64,000 nt of DNA from Porticoccus hydrocarbonoclasticus MCTG13d (lineage in GTDB: Bacteria > Pseudomonadota > Gammaproteobacteria > Pseudomonadales > Porticoccaceae), in assembly GCF_000744735.1 (NCBI RefSeq), contig NZ_JQMM01000001.1, positions 124,001-188,000 of the forward strand. Direction: 5' to 3'. This document shows positions 56,866 to 64,000 of this stretch, one piece after another (position 1 is the stretch's first letter; each line of letters begins with the position of its first letter). A model generated the notes under the pieces. The model saw nothing but the letters and a program-made list of their open reading frames with translations, was not told the DNA's origin and made no database searches. Both the position numbers and the translations under genes were made by a program.

Positions 56866-57537
56866 ATGATCACCTATTGCCCACTACTCCGCCGCCCCAC
56901 TGCTTTGCTGATTGCATGCACACTTGCATTGGGTGTCACTACAGCGTCAGCGGGCCAGAAACCCTGCATTGCCATTGCCCCCCCTCAAGCCCAACTGGGA
57001 CAAGGCGCCAGCGGGCAGGACGTATCCAGCCCGGTACAAAACATGCTGATTTCCTACCTCAGCGGCCCAATGCTTGAGGTGGTCGCCCTGCAGTCCCGGC
57101 TGCCAGCCCAGCTAGAAGCTGAGGCCAAGCAGTCCGGGTGCGATTACATACTTACCGCCGACGTGGACTATCAAAAAAAGAAGAGCTGGGGCAAGGCACT
57201 TTCCATCGGGGCCGGCGTGATCTCCTCGGCGCTGCCCTACGCCGGTGTGGGTGGAAGCATGGGTAGTTTTGTCGCCGCCACCACCGCGGCCAATGTAGCC
57301 AATACTGCCGCCAGCGTACAAATGCAACAGGAATCCATGGAAAAGCTGACGGCGGCTCAGGGGACCATCCGCAAAGGGGATTCCATTGCCCTCAACTACA
57401 ACTTGAAGAGCATCACCGACGGCAAGAAAATCGCCGGCAATGACTTTAACACCAAGGCTGAACAGGACGGTCAAGACCTGCTGATCCCGATGATTGAACA
57501 GACCGCCACCGAAGTGTTCAACAAGGTCACCCAATAA
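56866..57537 (+). CDS. Secreted protein of unknown function
   Basis: A 223-residue exported protein with no family I can name. It has a signal peptide (LIACTLALGVTTASAG), then CIAIAPPQAQLGQGASG. A glycine/alanine-rich hydrophobic middle (SIGAGVISSALPYAGVGGSM, FVAATTAANVANTAASVQ) could enter or cross a membrane, and a C-terminal helical part follows (LIPMIEQTATEVFNKVTQ). Two Cys (near residues 37 and 92) could form a disulfide. GGGAG precedes the ATG. It stands alone after pfp. Confidence 0.8.
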   Translation: MITYCPLLRRPTALLIACTLALGVTTASAGQKPCIAIAPPQAQLGQGASGQDVSSPVQNMLISYLSGPMLEVVALQSRLPAQLEAEAKQSGCDYILTADVDYQKKKSWGKALSIGAGVISSALPYAGVGGSMGSFVAATTAANVANTAASVQMQQESMEKLTAAQGTIRKGDSIALNYNLKSITDGKKIAGNDFNTKAEQDGQDLLIPMIEQTATEVFNKVTQ

Positions 57538-57638
57538 GAGCCACCCAATAACAAACCATGGGCCCCTCTGGGCCCTTCACCGGAAGACGCAATAGCGCTG
57601 CCACCTCAAAGGAACAGCGCTGTTTTCTACCCTCCACT

Positions 57639-58076
57639 TTACCCTTCCAGCATAAAGGTCACCGGGCCGTCATTGCACAGACTCACTTGCATATTGGCGC
57701 CAAAAATTCCCGAAGCCACATCCGAATAGAGGTGCTCAGCCCTGCTCAGGAAATAATCGTAAAGCGCCTCTGCCCGCTCTGGCGGCGCGGCATTGCTGAA
57801 CCCCGGCCGCAACCCCTTGCCGGTATCGGCGGCCAGCGTGAACTGGGAAACAACCATCAGGCCACCGCCCATCTGCTGAAGATTGAGGTTCATCCTGTTC
57901 CCATCATCGGGAAAGATACGGTAATTGAGCACCTTGTGAAGTAATCGGGCAGCAGTTTCCTCACTGTCACCGGCCTGAACACCCAGCAACAGCAGGAGAC
58001 CCGGACCAATTTCACCCACTCTGTCGCCGTTGACCTCGACAGTGGCATAGCTGACACGCTGTATCAGTCCTAACAT
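57639..58076 (-). CDS. dtd: D-aminoacyl-tRNA deacylase
   Basis: Removes D-amino acids mistakenly attached to tRNA. The 145-residue protein has the MLGLIQRVSYATV start, the catalytic SQFTLAADTGKGLRPGFSNAA and the C-terminal NDGPVTFMLE, all DTD hallmarks. It lies 9 bp downstream of the hydroxyacid dehydrogenase gene on the same strand. Confidence 0.96.
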   Translation of the reverse strand: MLGLIQRVSYATVEVNGDRVGEIGPGLLLLLGVQAGDSEETAARLLHKVLNYRIFPDDGNRMNLNLQQMGGGLMVVSQFTLAADTGKGLRPGFSNAAPPERAEALYDYFLSRAEHLYSDVASGIFGANMQVSLCNDGPVTFMLEG

Positions 58077-58085
58077 GATGCCCCC

Positions 58086-59036
58086 CTACAGAACCTGGTT
58101 TGCTGGCGAGCCCGCCAGATAAGATCGCAGATTGTCTGCTGCCAACATGACCAAACGCTGCCTGGCTTCACGAGCCACCCATGCACTGTGGGGTGTGACA
58201 ATCAGGTTGGGCAGATCGGGATTGAGCAGCGGATTGCCATCGACAGGGGGCTCTTCGGTAAGCACATCCACCCCCGCACCGGCAATCTCCCCAGCTTCCA
58301 ACGCATCCGCCAGCGCCTGCTCTTCCACCAGACCACCTCTGGCACAGTTAATCAACAATGCCGACCGCTTCATCATAGCCAGCTCGCGCCGACCAATCAG
58401 GTGGCGGGTTTTCGCTGTGAGCGGGCAATGCAGACTGACCACATCGGCTTCGCGAAGCAATCTGTCCAGCGGTATTCGCGTGTCGCCGCCGCTCTGTCGC
58501 CATGGTAGGGAGGCGATGTCCACCCGCATAGAAAATGCCCGGCCAATTTCGGCTACCCCCTGACCCAGTCGCCCGTATCCGATAATGCCGAGGGTCTTTC
58601 CCGCCAGCTCTGAAACCGGGTAGTCCAGCAGACAAAAGGTAGAGCTATTGGCCCAACGCCCATCCAGTGCGGCAATATTGTAATCAGCCAGACGCGTTGT
58701 CAGCGCCAGAATCATGGCCCAGGTGTGCTGAACCACCGAACCGGTACCATAGCCAGTCACATTGGTGACCACCACACCACTCGCCCTCGCAGCACTGATG
58801 TCCACCACATTGGTGCCGGTGGCCAGTACACCGATATAACGCAGCTCGGGTGTCAGATCCGCCGGCCCGATCAAGACCTTATTGGTCAGCACCACGTCGA
58901 CACCGGCGATGCGTTCGACAAGCTCTGCCGGCTCGGTATTGCCGTAGACTGCCCACGACAACGGCAGGTCCGTAATCGGTCGCAAATCCACACCCTCTGA
59001 TCCAAGGCTGTCGGCGTCGAGAATTACCCCTTTCAT
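58086..59036 (-). CDS. D-2-hydroxyacid dehydrogenase
   Basis: NAD(P)-dependent D-isomer-specific 2-hydroxyacid dehydrogenase of 316 residues, most like the glycerate dehydrogenase/hydroxypyruvate reductase group. It has the dinucleotide motif GYGRLG (residues 153-158), catalytic Arg233 (NCARGGLV), Glu261/262 (LTEEP) and His283 (TPHSAW). The true substrate is not readable from sequence. Cotranscribed with dtd. Confidence 0.9.
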   Translation of the reverse strand: MKGVILDADSLGSEGVDLRPITDLPLSWAVYGNTEPAELVERIAGVDVVLTNKVLIGPADLTPELRYIGVLATGTNVVDISAARASGVVVTNVTGYGTGSVVQHTWAMILALTTRLADYNIAALDGRWANSSTFCLLDYPVSELAGKTLGIIGYGRLGQGVAEIGRAFSMRVDIASLPWRQSGGDTRIPLDRLLREADVVSLHCPLTAKTRHLIGRRELAMMKRSALLINCARGGLVEEQALADALEAGEIAGAGVDVLTEEPPVDGNPLLNPDLPNLIVTPHSAWVAREARQRLVMLAADNLRSYLAGSPANQVL

Positions 59037-59092
59037 ATTCGCTGCCCGAAAGTTATCTTGCCATCCAACGTCATAACACTGGAGTGTACCCG

Positions 59093-59374
59093 ATGTCCCC
59101 GAAACCGCGCATCGTCATCACCTATTGTTCGCGCTGTCAGTGGCTGCTGCGCTCAGCCTGGCTGGCACAGGAGCTGCTGACCACTTTTGCCGATGATCTT
59201 GCAGAAGTTGCCCTGAGACCGGCAGAAACCAGCGGCACCTTCGAAATTTTTCTCGATGAGCAGTCGCTCTGGGAGCGCACTCGGGACGGCGGTTTCCCGG
59301 AGGCAAAAATACTCAAGCAACGGGTGCGCAACCTGATTGATCCCGATCGCCCGCTGGGCCATACCGACCGGTAA
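59093..59374 (+). CDS. SelT/SelW/SelH (Rdx) family protein, cysteine form
   Basis: A 93-residue thioredoxin-like protein of the Rdx family. The redox motif is Cys12-x-x-Cys15 (YCSRCQWLLRSAWLAQELL) where selenoprotein W has CxxU. The family segment GTFEIFLDEQSLWERTRDGGFPEAKILKQRVRNLIDP follows (in shorter blocks: WERTRDGGFPE, KQRVRNLIDP). GGAG stands 8 bases before ATG 59093, which beats the GTG three codons upstream. Role unknown, probably redox. Confidence 0.9.
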   Translation: MSPKPRIVITYCSRCQWLLRSAWLAQELLTTFADDLAEVALRPAETSGTFEIFLDEQSLWERTRDGGFPEAKILKQRVRNLIDPDRPLGHTDR

Positions 59375-59465
59375 ATACTTCACCAACGACTGACGTGCGG
59401 CGCGCCAGTTTCTTCTGGCATAATGTGCCGCTTGTGCCTACCCACCAGAAGAATAAGGAACACTC

Positions 59466-62012
59466 ATGTCAGCAAGGTTACTGAGAATTTACCAATCCAT
59501 CGTTCTTCGACATCCTCTGGCTGTCTTGTTAGCGGTACTATTATTGGCAGTGGGCATGGCTTTCGGGTTGCCGAACTTCAAGTTGGACGCCTCTGCTGAC
59601 TCCCTAACCCTGGAACACGACACAGACCTGGATTACTACCGAAAAACACTGCAACACTACGGTAGCAGTGACTTTCTGGTTGTCACCTACACCCCCAAAG
59701 AAGGGGATCTTTTTGACGATGCATCGCTGGCAACACTGGCGGAAATTCGCGATGAACTGAAGCAAATCGAGGGCGTCGCCAATGTTACCTCCATGCTCGA
59801 CGTCCCCCTGCTCTACAGCCCCAAGGTCAAGATATCTCAACTCAAGGATGAGCCTCGCACGCTCTTGGACGAAGACACCAACCGAGATATGGCCCGCAAG
59901 GAGTTTCTCGAAAGTCCCATCTATCGCAACCTGATCCTCAGCCCGGATGGCCAAACTACGGCGCTGTTGGCCACCATGGAGCTGGACCGGAAATACCTCG
60001 ACCTGGTTCGCAAACGGGACGCCCTGCGGCTGAAGCGGGATACCGAAGGGCTGACACCAGAGGAAGAAATCGAACTGGAACGGGTGAGCGAAGAATTCCT
60101 CAACTACCGTACCGAACGCGCTGCCATTGAGCACCAAAGGGTGGATGAGGTGCGTAAGAAAATGGCGGCCTTCGAGGACCGCGCAGAGCTGTTCCTCGGT
60201 GGACCCAGTATGATTACCGCCGACATGATTGACTTTATCAAAAGCGATCTGCGAATTTTTGGCACCGGTATTGTGCTGTTTATTATCCTGACCCTGGCCA
60301 TCATTTTCCGGCAAATTCGCTGGGTCGTTCTGCCACTGCTGACCTGTCTGCTATCGGTGGAAATCATGCTCGGTTACCTGAGCTGGATTGACTGGCGATT
60401 GACCGTGATCTCTTCGAACTTTGTAGCGCTACTGTTGATTATCACCCTCGCGCTGACCATTCATCTGATTGTTCGCTACCGCGAAATCCTGGCCGAATCT
60501 CCTGAGCGCAGCCAAATGGAACTGGTCAGTGAAACCGTTAATTACATGGCCCGCCCCTGCCTGTACACCGTGCTCACCACCGTGGTGGCTTTTGTCTCCC
60601 TTGTGGTCAGTGACATCCGACCAGTAATCGATTTTGGCTGGATGATGACCATGGGGATTACCCTGGCACTGGCACTGGCATTTCTGGTGATTCCCGCCGG
60701 CATGATGCTGCTGGGCAAGGGCCATAACAACGACAGTGGTGACAACTCGGCGGCCTATACCCTGTATTTTTCACGGTTCACCGAAAATCACGGCGGACTG
60801 GTTCTGGGCCTGGCCTTGCTGGCTGCAGTGATCAGCGGCTGGGGGATCTCCCAGTTGCAGGTGGAGAACCGGTTTATAGACTATTTCCGCTCTGACACCG
60901 AAATTCATCAGGGGCTCTCCGTTATCGATGAAAAGCTGGGGGGCACCACGCCACTGGATATCATTCTGGATGCACCCGACACAGCCACGTCACACGCCAG
61001 CGGTGACAATAGTGCCGGTGCGGGTGAAGAAGATCCGTTTGCTGCGGAAGATCCGTTTGCGGCAGAGGACCCCTTCGCTGCAGAAGACCCCTTTGCCGAC
61101 GATGGCAGCACCGGTAAAGAGACTTCGACCAACAGTTACTGGTTCACAGGGGTCGGGATTCAGAAGCTGAACCAGATACATGATTACCTGGAGTCACTTC
61201 CTGAAGTGGGCAAGGTCAACTCTCTCGCAATGATCACCGACGTCGCCGAAGACCTGATGGGCCACCGCCTGAACGATCTGGAACTGGCCTTTCTCCGCAA
61301 CAGTTTGTCCCGGGACAATGCCGCTTTTCTGGTTGACCCCTACATTGACGACGAACTGAACCAGGCCCGCATTACGCTGCGAATCCGGGAAACCGGCGGC
61401 GAACTGAAACGACCGGAACTACTGAAAAATATTCGCCAGTTTGCCGTGGACGAGCTGGGATTGCAGGAGGATCAGGTGCATCTGACCAGCCTGCTGGTAC
61501 TTTACAACAATATGCTTCAAAGCCTGTTCCGCTCCCAGATTTTGACCCTGGGAGCCGTTTTTATCGGCATCATGGCCATGTTTATTGTGCTGTTCCGCTC
61601 ACTGTCGATTTCCCTTATTGCTATCTTGCCGAACATGCTTGCCGCCACCGTGGTACTGGGCGGCATGGGGCTTGCCAGAATCCCCCTGGACATGATGACC
61701 ATTACCATCGCGGCCATCACTGTGGGTATTGGTGTGGATCACGCGATTCACTACATCACCCGTTTCCGGCGGGAATTTGCCGTGGATCGCGACTACATCG
61801 CCACCATGCACCGGGCTCATGCCAGCATAGGGCGGGCACTGTTTTACACGGCCATCACCATTATCATTGGTTTCTCCATTCTGGCTCTGTCGAACTTCAT
61901 CCCTTCCGTCTATTTCGGTCTGCTCACCGGTCTGGCCATGCTGGCAGCGTTGCTCGGATCCATGACCCTGCTGCCAAAACTGATTCTGATCTTCAAGCCT
62001 TTCGGCAAGTAA
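59466..62012 (+). CDS. RND superfamily (MMPL-type) exporter
   Basis: An 848-residue inner-membrane transporter with two halves of about six spans each, of the kind in which a short soluble loop follows the first span. It has the sterol-sensing/MMPL pattern: LALTIHLIVRYREI in one half and ITVGIGVDHAIHYITRFRRE in the other. No periplasmic-adaptor or outer-membrane gene is nearby, so it is probably a lipid- or hydrophobe-exporting member rather than a tripartite drug pump. Between the halves is a tandem EDPFAA repeat (residues 522-545). Followed by a good terminator. Confidence 0.9.
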   Translation: MSARLLRIYQSIVLRHPLAVLLAVLLLAVGMAFGLPNFKLDASADSLTLEHDTDLDYYRKTLQHYGSSDFLVVTYTPKEGDLFDDASLATLAEIRDELKQIEGVANVTSMLDVPLLYSPKVKISQLKDEPRTLLDEDTNRDMARKEFLESPIYRNLILSPDGQTTALLATMELDRKYLDLVRKRDALRLKRDTEGLTPEEEIELERVSEEFLNYRTERAAIEHQRVDEVRKKMAAFEDRAELFLGGPSMITADMIDFIKSDLRIFGTGIVLFIILTLAIIFRQIRWVVLPLLTCLLSVEIMLGYLSWIDWRLTVISSNFVALLLIITLALTIHLIVRYREILAESPERSQMELVSETVNYMARPCLYTVLTTVVAFVSLVVSDIRPVIDFGWMMTMGITLALALAFLVIPAGMMLLGKGHNNDSGDNSAAYTLYFSRFTENHGGLVLGLALLAAVISGWGISQLQVENRFIDYFRSDTEIHQGLSVIDEKLGGTTPLDIILDAPDTATSHASGDNSAGAGEEDPFAAEDPFAAEDPFAAEDPFADDGSTGKETSTNSYWFTGVGIQKLNQIHDYLESLPEVGKVNSLAMITDVAEDLMGHRLNDLELAFLRNSLSRDNAAFLVDPYIDDELNQARITLRIRETGGELKRPELLKNIRQFAVDELGLQEDQVHLTSLLVLYNNMLQSLFRSQILTLGAVFIGIMAMFIVLFRSLSISLIAILPNMLAATVVLGGMGLARIPLDMMTITIAAITVGIGVDHAIHYITRFRREFAVDRDYIATMHRAHASIGRALFYTAITIIIGFSILALSNFIPSVYFGLLTGLAMLAALLGSMTLLPKLILIFKPFGK
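61029..61100 (+). repeat. Four tandem 18-bp units coding EDPFAA
   Basis: Four in-frame copies, residues 522-545 of the RND exporter; the last unit ends in Asp (EDPFAD). Copies differ mainly at synonymous positions (GATCCGTTT, GACCCCTTC, GACCCCTTT), so the repeat is not brand new. Confidence 0.95.
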
Positions 62013-62022
62013 CAGGGGCTCT

Positions 62023-62058
62023 AAAAACCGCAACGGATCATCGTCTGTTGCGGTTTTT
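62023..62058. terminator. Rho-independent terminator after the RND gene
   Basis: Twelve-bp perfect stem AAAAACCGCAAC/GTTGCGGTTTTT with a 12-base loop and terminal T-run; lies 10 bp after the stop codon and could act on both strands. Confidence 0.85.
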
Positions 62059-62136
62059 GGTCCTGTCAATTGATTCCCTGCTACACTTTTTACACAACAA
62101 CCTATAAGTACAAACCTGCCGGAGAGCATTCCAACT

Positions 62137-63768
62137 ATGCCGTTTCAACCCTGGGAACTGGTGGCCGGACTGGGTATTTTCCTTTACGGAATGATGGTTC
62201 TGGAGCAGGCGTTACGCACACTCGGCACCCGAGCCTTCCGTCACATACTGAGGGATTACACCAATACGCCGGTACGCGGGGTCATGATGGGTATCATCAG
62301 CACCGCCTGCCTGCAGAGCAGCTCCATGGTCGGTCTTATCGTGCTGGCCTTTGTGGGGGCGGGCATCCTCACCATGGCCAACGCACTGGGGGTCATTTTC
62401 GGCGCCAGTCTGGGAACCACCTTCACCGGATGGATTGTCGCCACCATCGGTTTCAAACTCAGTCTCACAGAATATGCCTTGCCGCTACTGGCAGTGGGGA
62501 CTCTCGGCACCGTATTTATCAGCACTGAACATCGACGCCACAGTCAGGCCAGATTACTACTCGGACTGGGATTGCTGCTGATGGGACTCGACTTTATGAA
62601 AACCAGCATGGGGACGCTGGTCGAGCAGAGTGTTCCGGGGGTATTTGCCGATTACCCGATCCTTTTCTATGCACTGGGGGGTCTGCTATTTACGGCATTG
62701 GTTCAGTCCAGCTCAGCCACCATGATGATTGTACTAAGCGCTATTCACGCCGGGATTATGCCACTCACTACCGCGGCAGCCATCATGGCAGGTGCAAATC
62801 TGGGCACCACCGTCACGGTTGTTATGGGGAGCTTGAAAGGTTCCCCGGACAAACACCGGGTGGCGCTGGCCCACTTTATCTTCCACCTGCTGTCCAGCCT
62901 GATCGGGCTGGCGCTCTTGTACCCGATCCTGCAGCTGATTACCGACACCCTGACAGTACAGGACCCCATGTACGCCGTGGTGTTGTTCCACTCCCTGTTT
63001 AACCTGTTTGCGATTATCCTGTTCCTGCCCTTCATCTCACCATTCGCCCGCTGGCTGCAAAACCGCTTTGCCGACGAAGATGGCAGTGGTTGTCAATTCA
63101 TCACCAAGGTTCCGGCCAGCGTCAGCGATGCCGCCAGTGAGGCCATACACCAGGAAGTGATCCGGCTGTTTTACCGGGTCATCATCCTCAATCTTCGGGT
63201 TCTGAAAATACGTCCGCAAGAACTGCTACAGGAATACGAGGGCTATCGGGTATATCGTGATATCAGCCTCAAAAATCCCAGCTACGATGACCAGTACGCG
63301 GATATCAAACACACCGAACAGCAAATCCTGCACTACGCCAACCGGGTCTTGCAGGAAAAGGCCAGTAGCGATGAAGCACAGATTGTTTCCGGGCTGCTGC
63401 ACGCGGCCAGGGATATGGTATTCAGTGCCAAAAGCTTCAAGGACATACGACTCAACATCGTGGAGTTGCGGATGCAGTCCGACGATGAGGAAATGATAGA
63501 AACCATCCGTCACGATACCCGTGTCATTTACCGGCACCTGCTCAACCTGCTGGAAAAAACCGACCCCATATTGATTGCCGAAAAGCGCGAGCAACTGGAC
63601 ACTGAAATCAATTTGTCTCACGACCGCCTCCATCAAATGATTACCCGCTACAGCGACGGCGATGGTATTGGTGTCCCTCTCTCGACACTACTCAATGTCA
63701 ACCGGGAAATGCTGGTATCCAACCAGATGCTGGCAACGGCCCTTAGGGATCTGGTCGAGGCCAGGTAG
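62137..63768 (+). CDS. Na/Pi cotransporter family protein with PhoU-like domain
   Basis: A 543-residue inner-membrane protein. The N-terminal half has two repeats of the Na/Pi-cotransporter QSSS signature (TACLQSSSMVGLIVLA and ALVQSSSATMMIVLSA) among about eight spans. The C-terminal half is a soluble PhoU-like helical domain (HTEQQILHYANRVLQEK, IRHDTRVIYRHLLNLLEKTD). It resembles the NptA/YjbB group, which moves phosphate out or in. Gene 125 bp after the RND gene, separated by its terminator. Confidence 0.92.
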   Translation: MPFQPWELVAGLGIFLYGMMVLEQALRTLGTRAFRHILRDYTNTPVRGVMMGIISTACLQSSSMVGLIVLAFVGAGILTMANALGVIFGASLGTTFTGWIVATIGFKLSLTEYALPLLAVGTLGTVFISTEHRRHSQARLLLGLGLLLMGLDFMKTSMGTLVEQSVPGVFADYPILFYALGGLLFTALVQSSSATMMIVLSAIHAGIMPLTTAAAIMAGANLGTTVTVVMGSLKGSPDKHRVALAHFIFHLLSSLIGLALLYPILQLITDTLTVQDPMYAVVLFHSLFNLFAIILFLPFISPFARWLQNRFADEDGSGCQFITKVPASVSDAASEAIHQEVIRLFYRVIILNLRVLKIRPQELLQEYEGYRVYRDISLKNPSYDDQYADIKHTEQQILHYANRVLQEKASSDEAQIVSGLLHAARDMVFSAKSFKDIRLNIVELRMQSDDEEMIETIRHDTRVIYRHLLNLLEKTDPILIAEKREQLDTEINLSHDRLHQMITRYSDGDGIGVPLSTLLNVNREMLVSNQMLATALRDLVEAR

Positions 63769-63873
63769 CCACCAGGATCCCATTTGGCGATTTGTCACTC
63801 ATGCCCCGTTTGCCACCCCGCAAGCAACTGACTATAGTCGTGAGCGAACTTCTGAAGACGGAGAACATGACGG

Positions 63874-64000
63874 ATGAAAACACGAGCAGCGGTCGCTTTT
63901 GGCGCAGGAAAACCCCTAGAAGTGGTTGAGGTTGACCTGCAGGGACCGAAAGCCGGGGAAGTGCTGGTGGAGATCAAAGCCACCGGCGTTTGTCACACCG
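63874..64000 (+). CDS. adhC: S-(hydroxymethyl)glutathione/class III alcohol dehydrogenase (5' end only)
   Basis: Only 42 codons are in the window: [20 protein letters not shown], then [19 protein letters not shown]. This matches the N-terminus of zinc-containing class III alcohol dehydrogenases, which oxidise formaldehyde-derived S-hydroxymethylglutathione; the Cys of GVCHT is the first zinc ligand. Call is by recognition of the N-terminus; the rest lies beyond the window. A GGAGA stands 10-15 bases upstream of the ATG. Confidence 0.85.
   Translation, partial: MKTRAAVAFGAGKPLEVVEVDLQGPKAGEVLVEIKATGVCHT

Noticed and set aside
57553-57576. GGGCCC-rich hairpin after the secreted-protein gene as a terminator
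   Set aside because: A stem of only 6 bp with no T-run; too weak to call.

Overview
The window is chromosomal DNA of a gammaproteobacterium on the Pseudomonas/Cellvibrio side of the class, probably free-living and aquatic. The gene order repeatedly matches the Pseudomonas chromosome: aroB-aroK-pilQPONM beside a divergent PBP1a gene; argH-algZ-algR-hemC-hemD-hemX-hemY; cyaY-lptM-lysA-dapF-DUF484-xerC; glnK-amtB, ubiK-comM and rep; and aminotransferase-dksA-gluQ-cbrB-pcnB-folK-panB. A class I polyhydroxyalkanoate synthase, a PPi-type phosphofructokinase and a TorF-type porin fit a nutrient-storing environmental bacterium. No rRNA, tRNA, CRISPR array, prophage or complete insertion sequence was seen. 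This is core genome with a few unusual local features.

Layout. 1-6.6 kb: a minus-strand operon for the type IV pilus alignment complex and secretin (pilMNOPQ) running into shikimate genes aroK and aroB (aroB is cut by the window edge). 6.7-14.8 kb: PBP1a, cysQ, nudE, yrfG, hslR, a DUF4124 protein, hslO and pckA, closed by a perfect two-way terminator. 14.8-22.5 kb: the heme block hemY-hemX-hemD-hemC with the algR/algZ two-component pair, and argH. 22.5-26.9 kb: an Anbu-type cluster (circularly permuted ATP-grasp, alpha-E protein, zinc metallopeptidase, and the Anbu proteasome-like peptidase convergent on them) behind a strong sigma-54 promoter match. 27-32 kb: cyaY, lptM, lysA, dapF, DUF484, xerC and a SIMPL protein. 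32.2-35.5 kb: TorF porin, PII, AmtB and a second PII, with a sigma-54 promoter and an NtrC-like site upstream. 35.5-43.4 kb: ubiK, comM, phaC, rep, a 167-bp MITE-like element, sfsA and an aminotransferase. 43.5-50.2 kb: dksA, gluQ, cbrB, a candidate CrcZ-like small RNA, pcnB, folK, a deoxynucleoside kinase and panB. 50.2-64 kb: a mixed set (GST, esterase, MBL hydrolase, DUF2238, ubiX, mpl, pfp, dtd, 2-hydroxyacid dehydrogenase, SelW-like protein, RND-family exporter, Na/Pi cotransporter) and the start of a class III alcohol dehydrogenase.

The main theme of the hunt is sigma-54 control. Three promoters with correct GG-N10-GC spacing lie ahead of the Anbu cluster, the PII/AmtB operon, and a short A-rich, terminator-ended transcript just downstream of cbrB. 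The last looks like a compact counterpart of the Pseudomonas Hfq/Crc-sequestering RNA CrcZ: half-sites resembling those reported for CrcZ activation, a sigma-54 promoter, several AANAANAA motifs and a rho-independent terminator. The usual sensor-kinase gene cbrA is absent from its expected place between gluQ and cbrB. No function here was tested; all calls are from reading the sequence.
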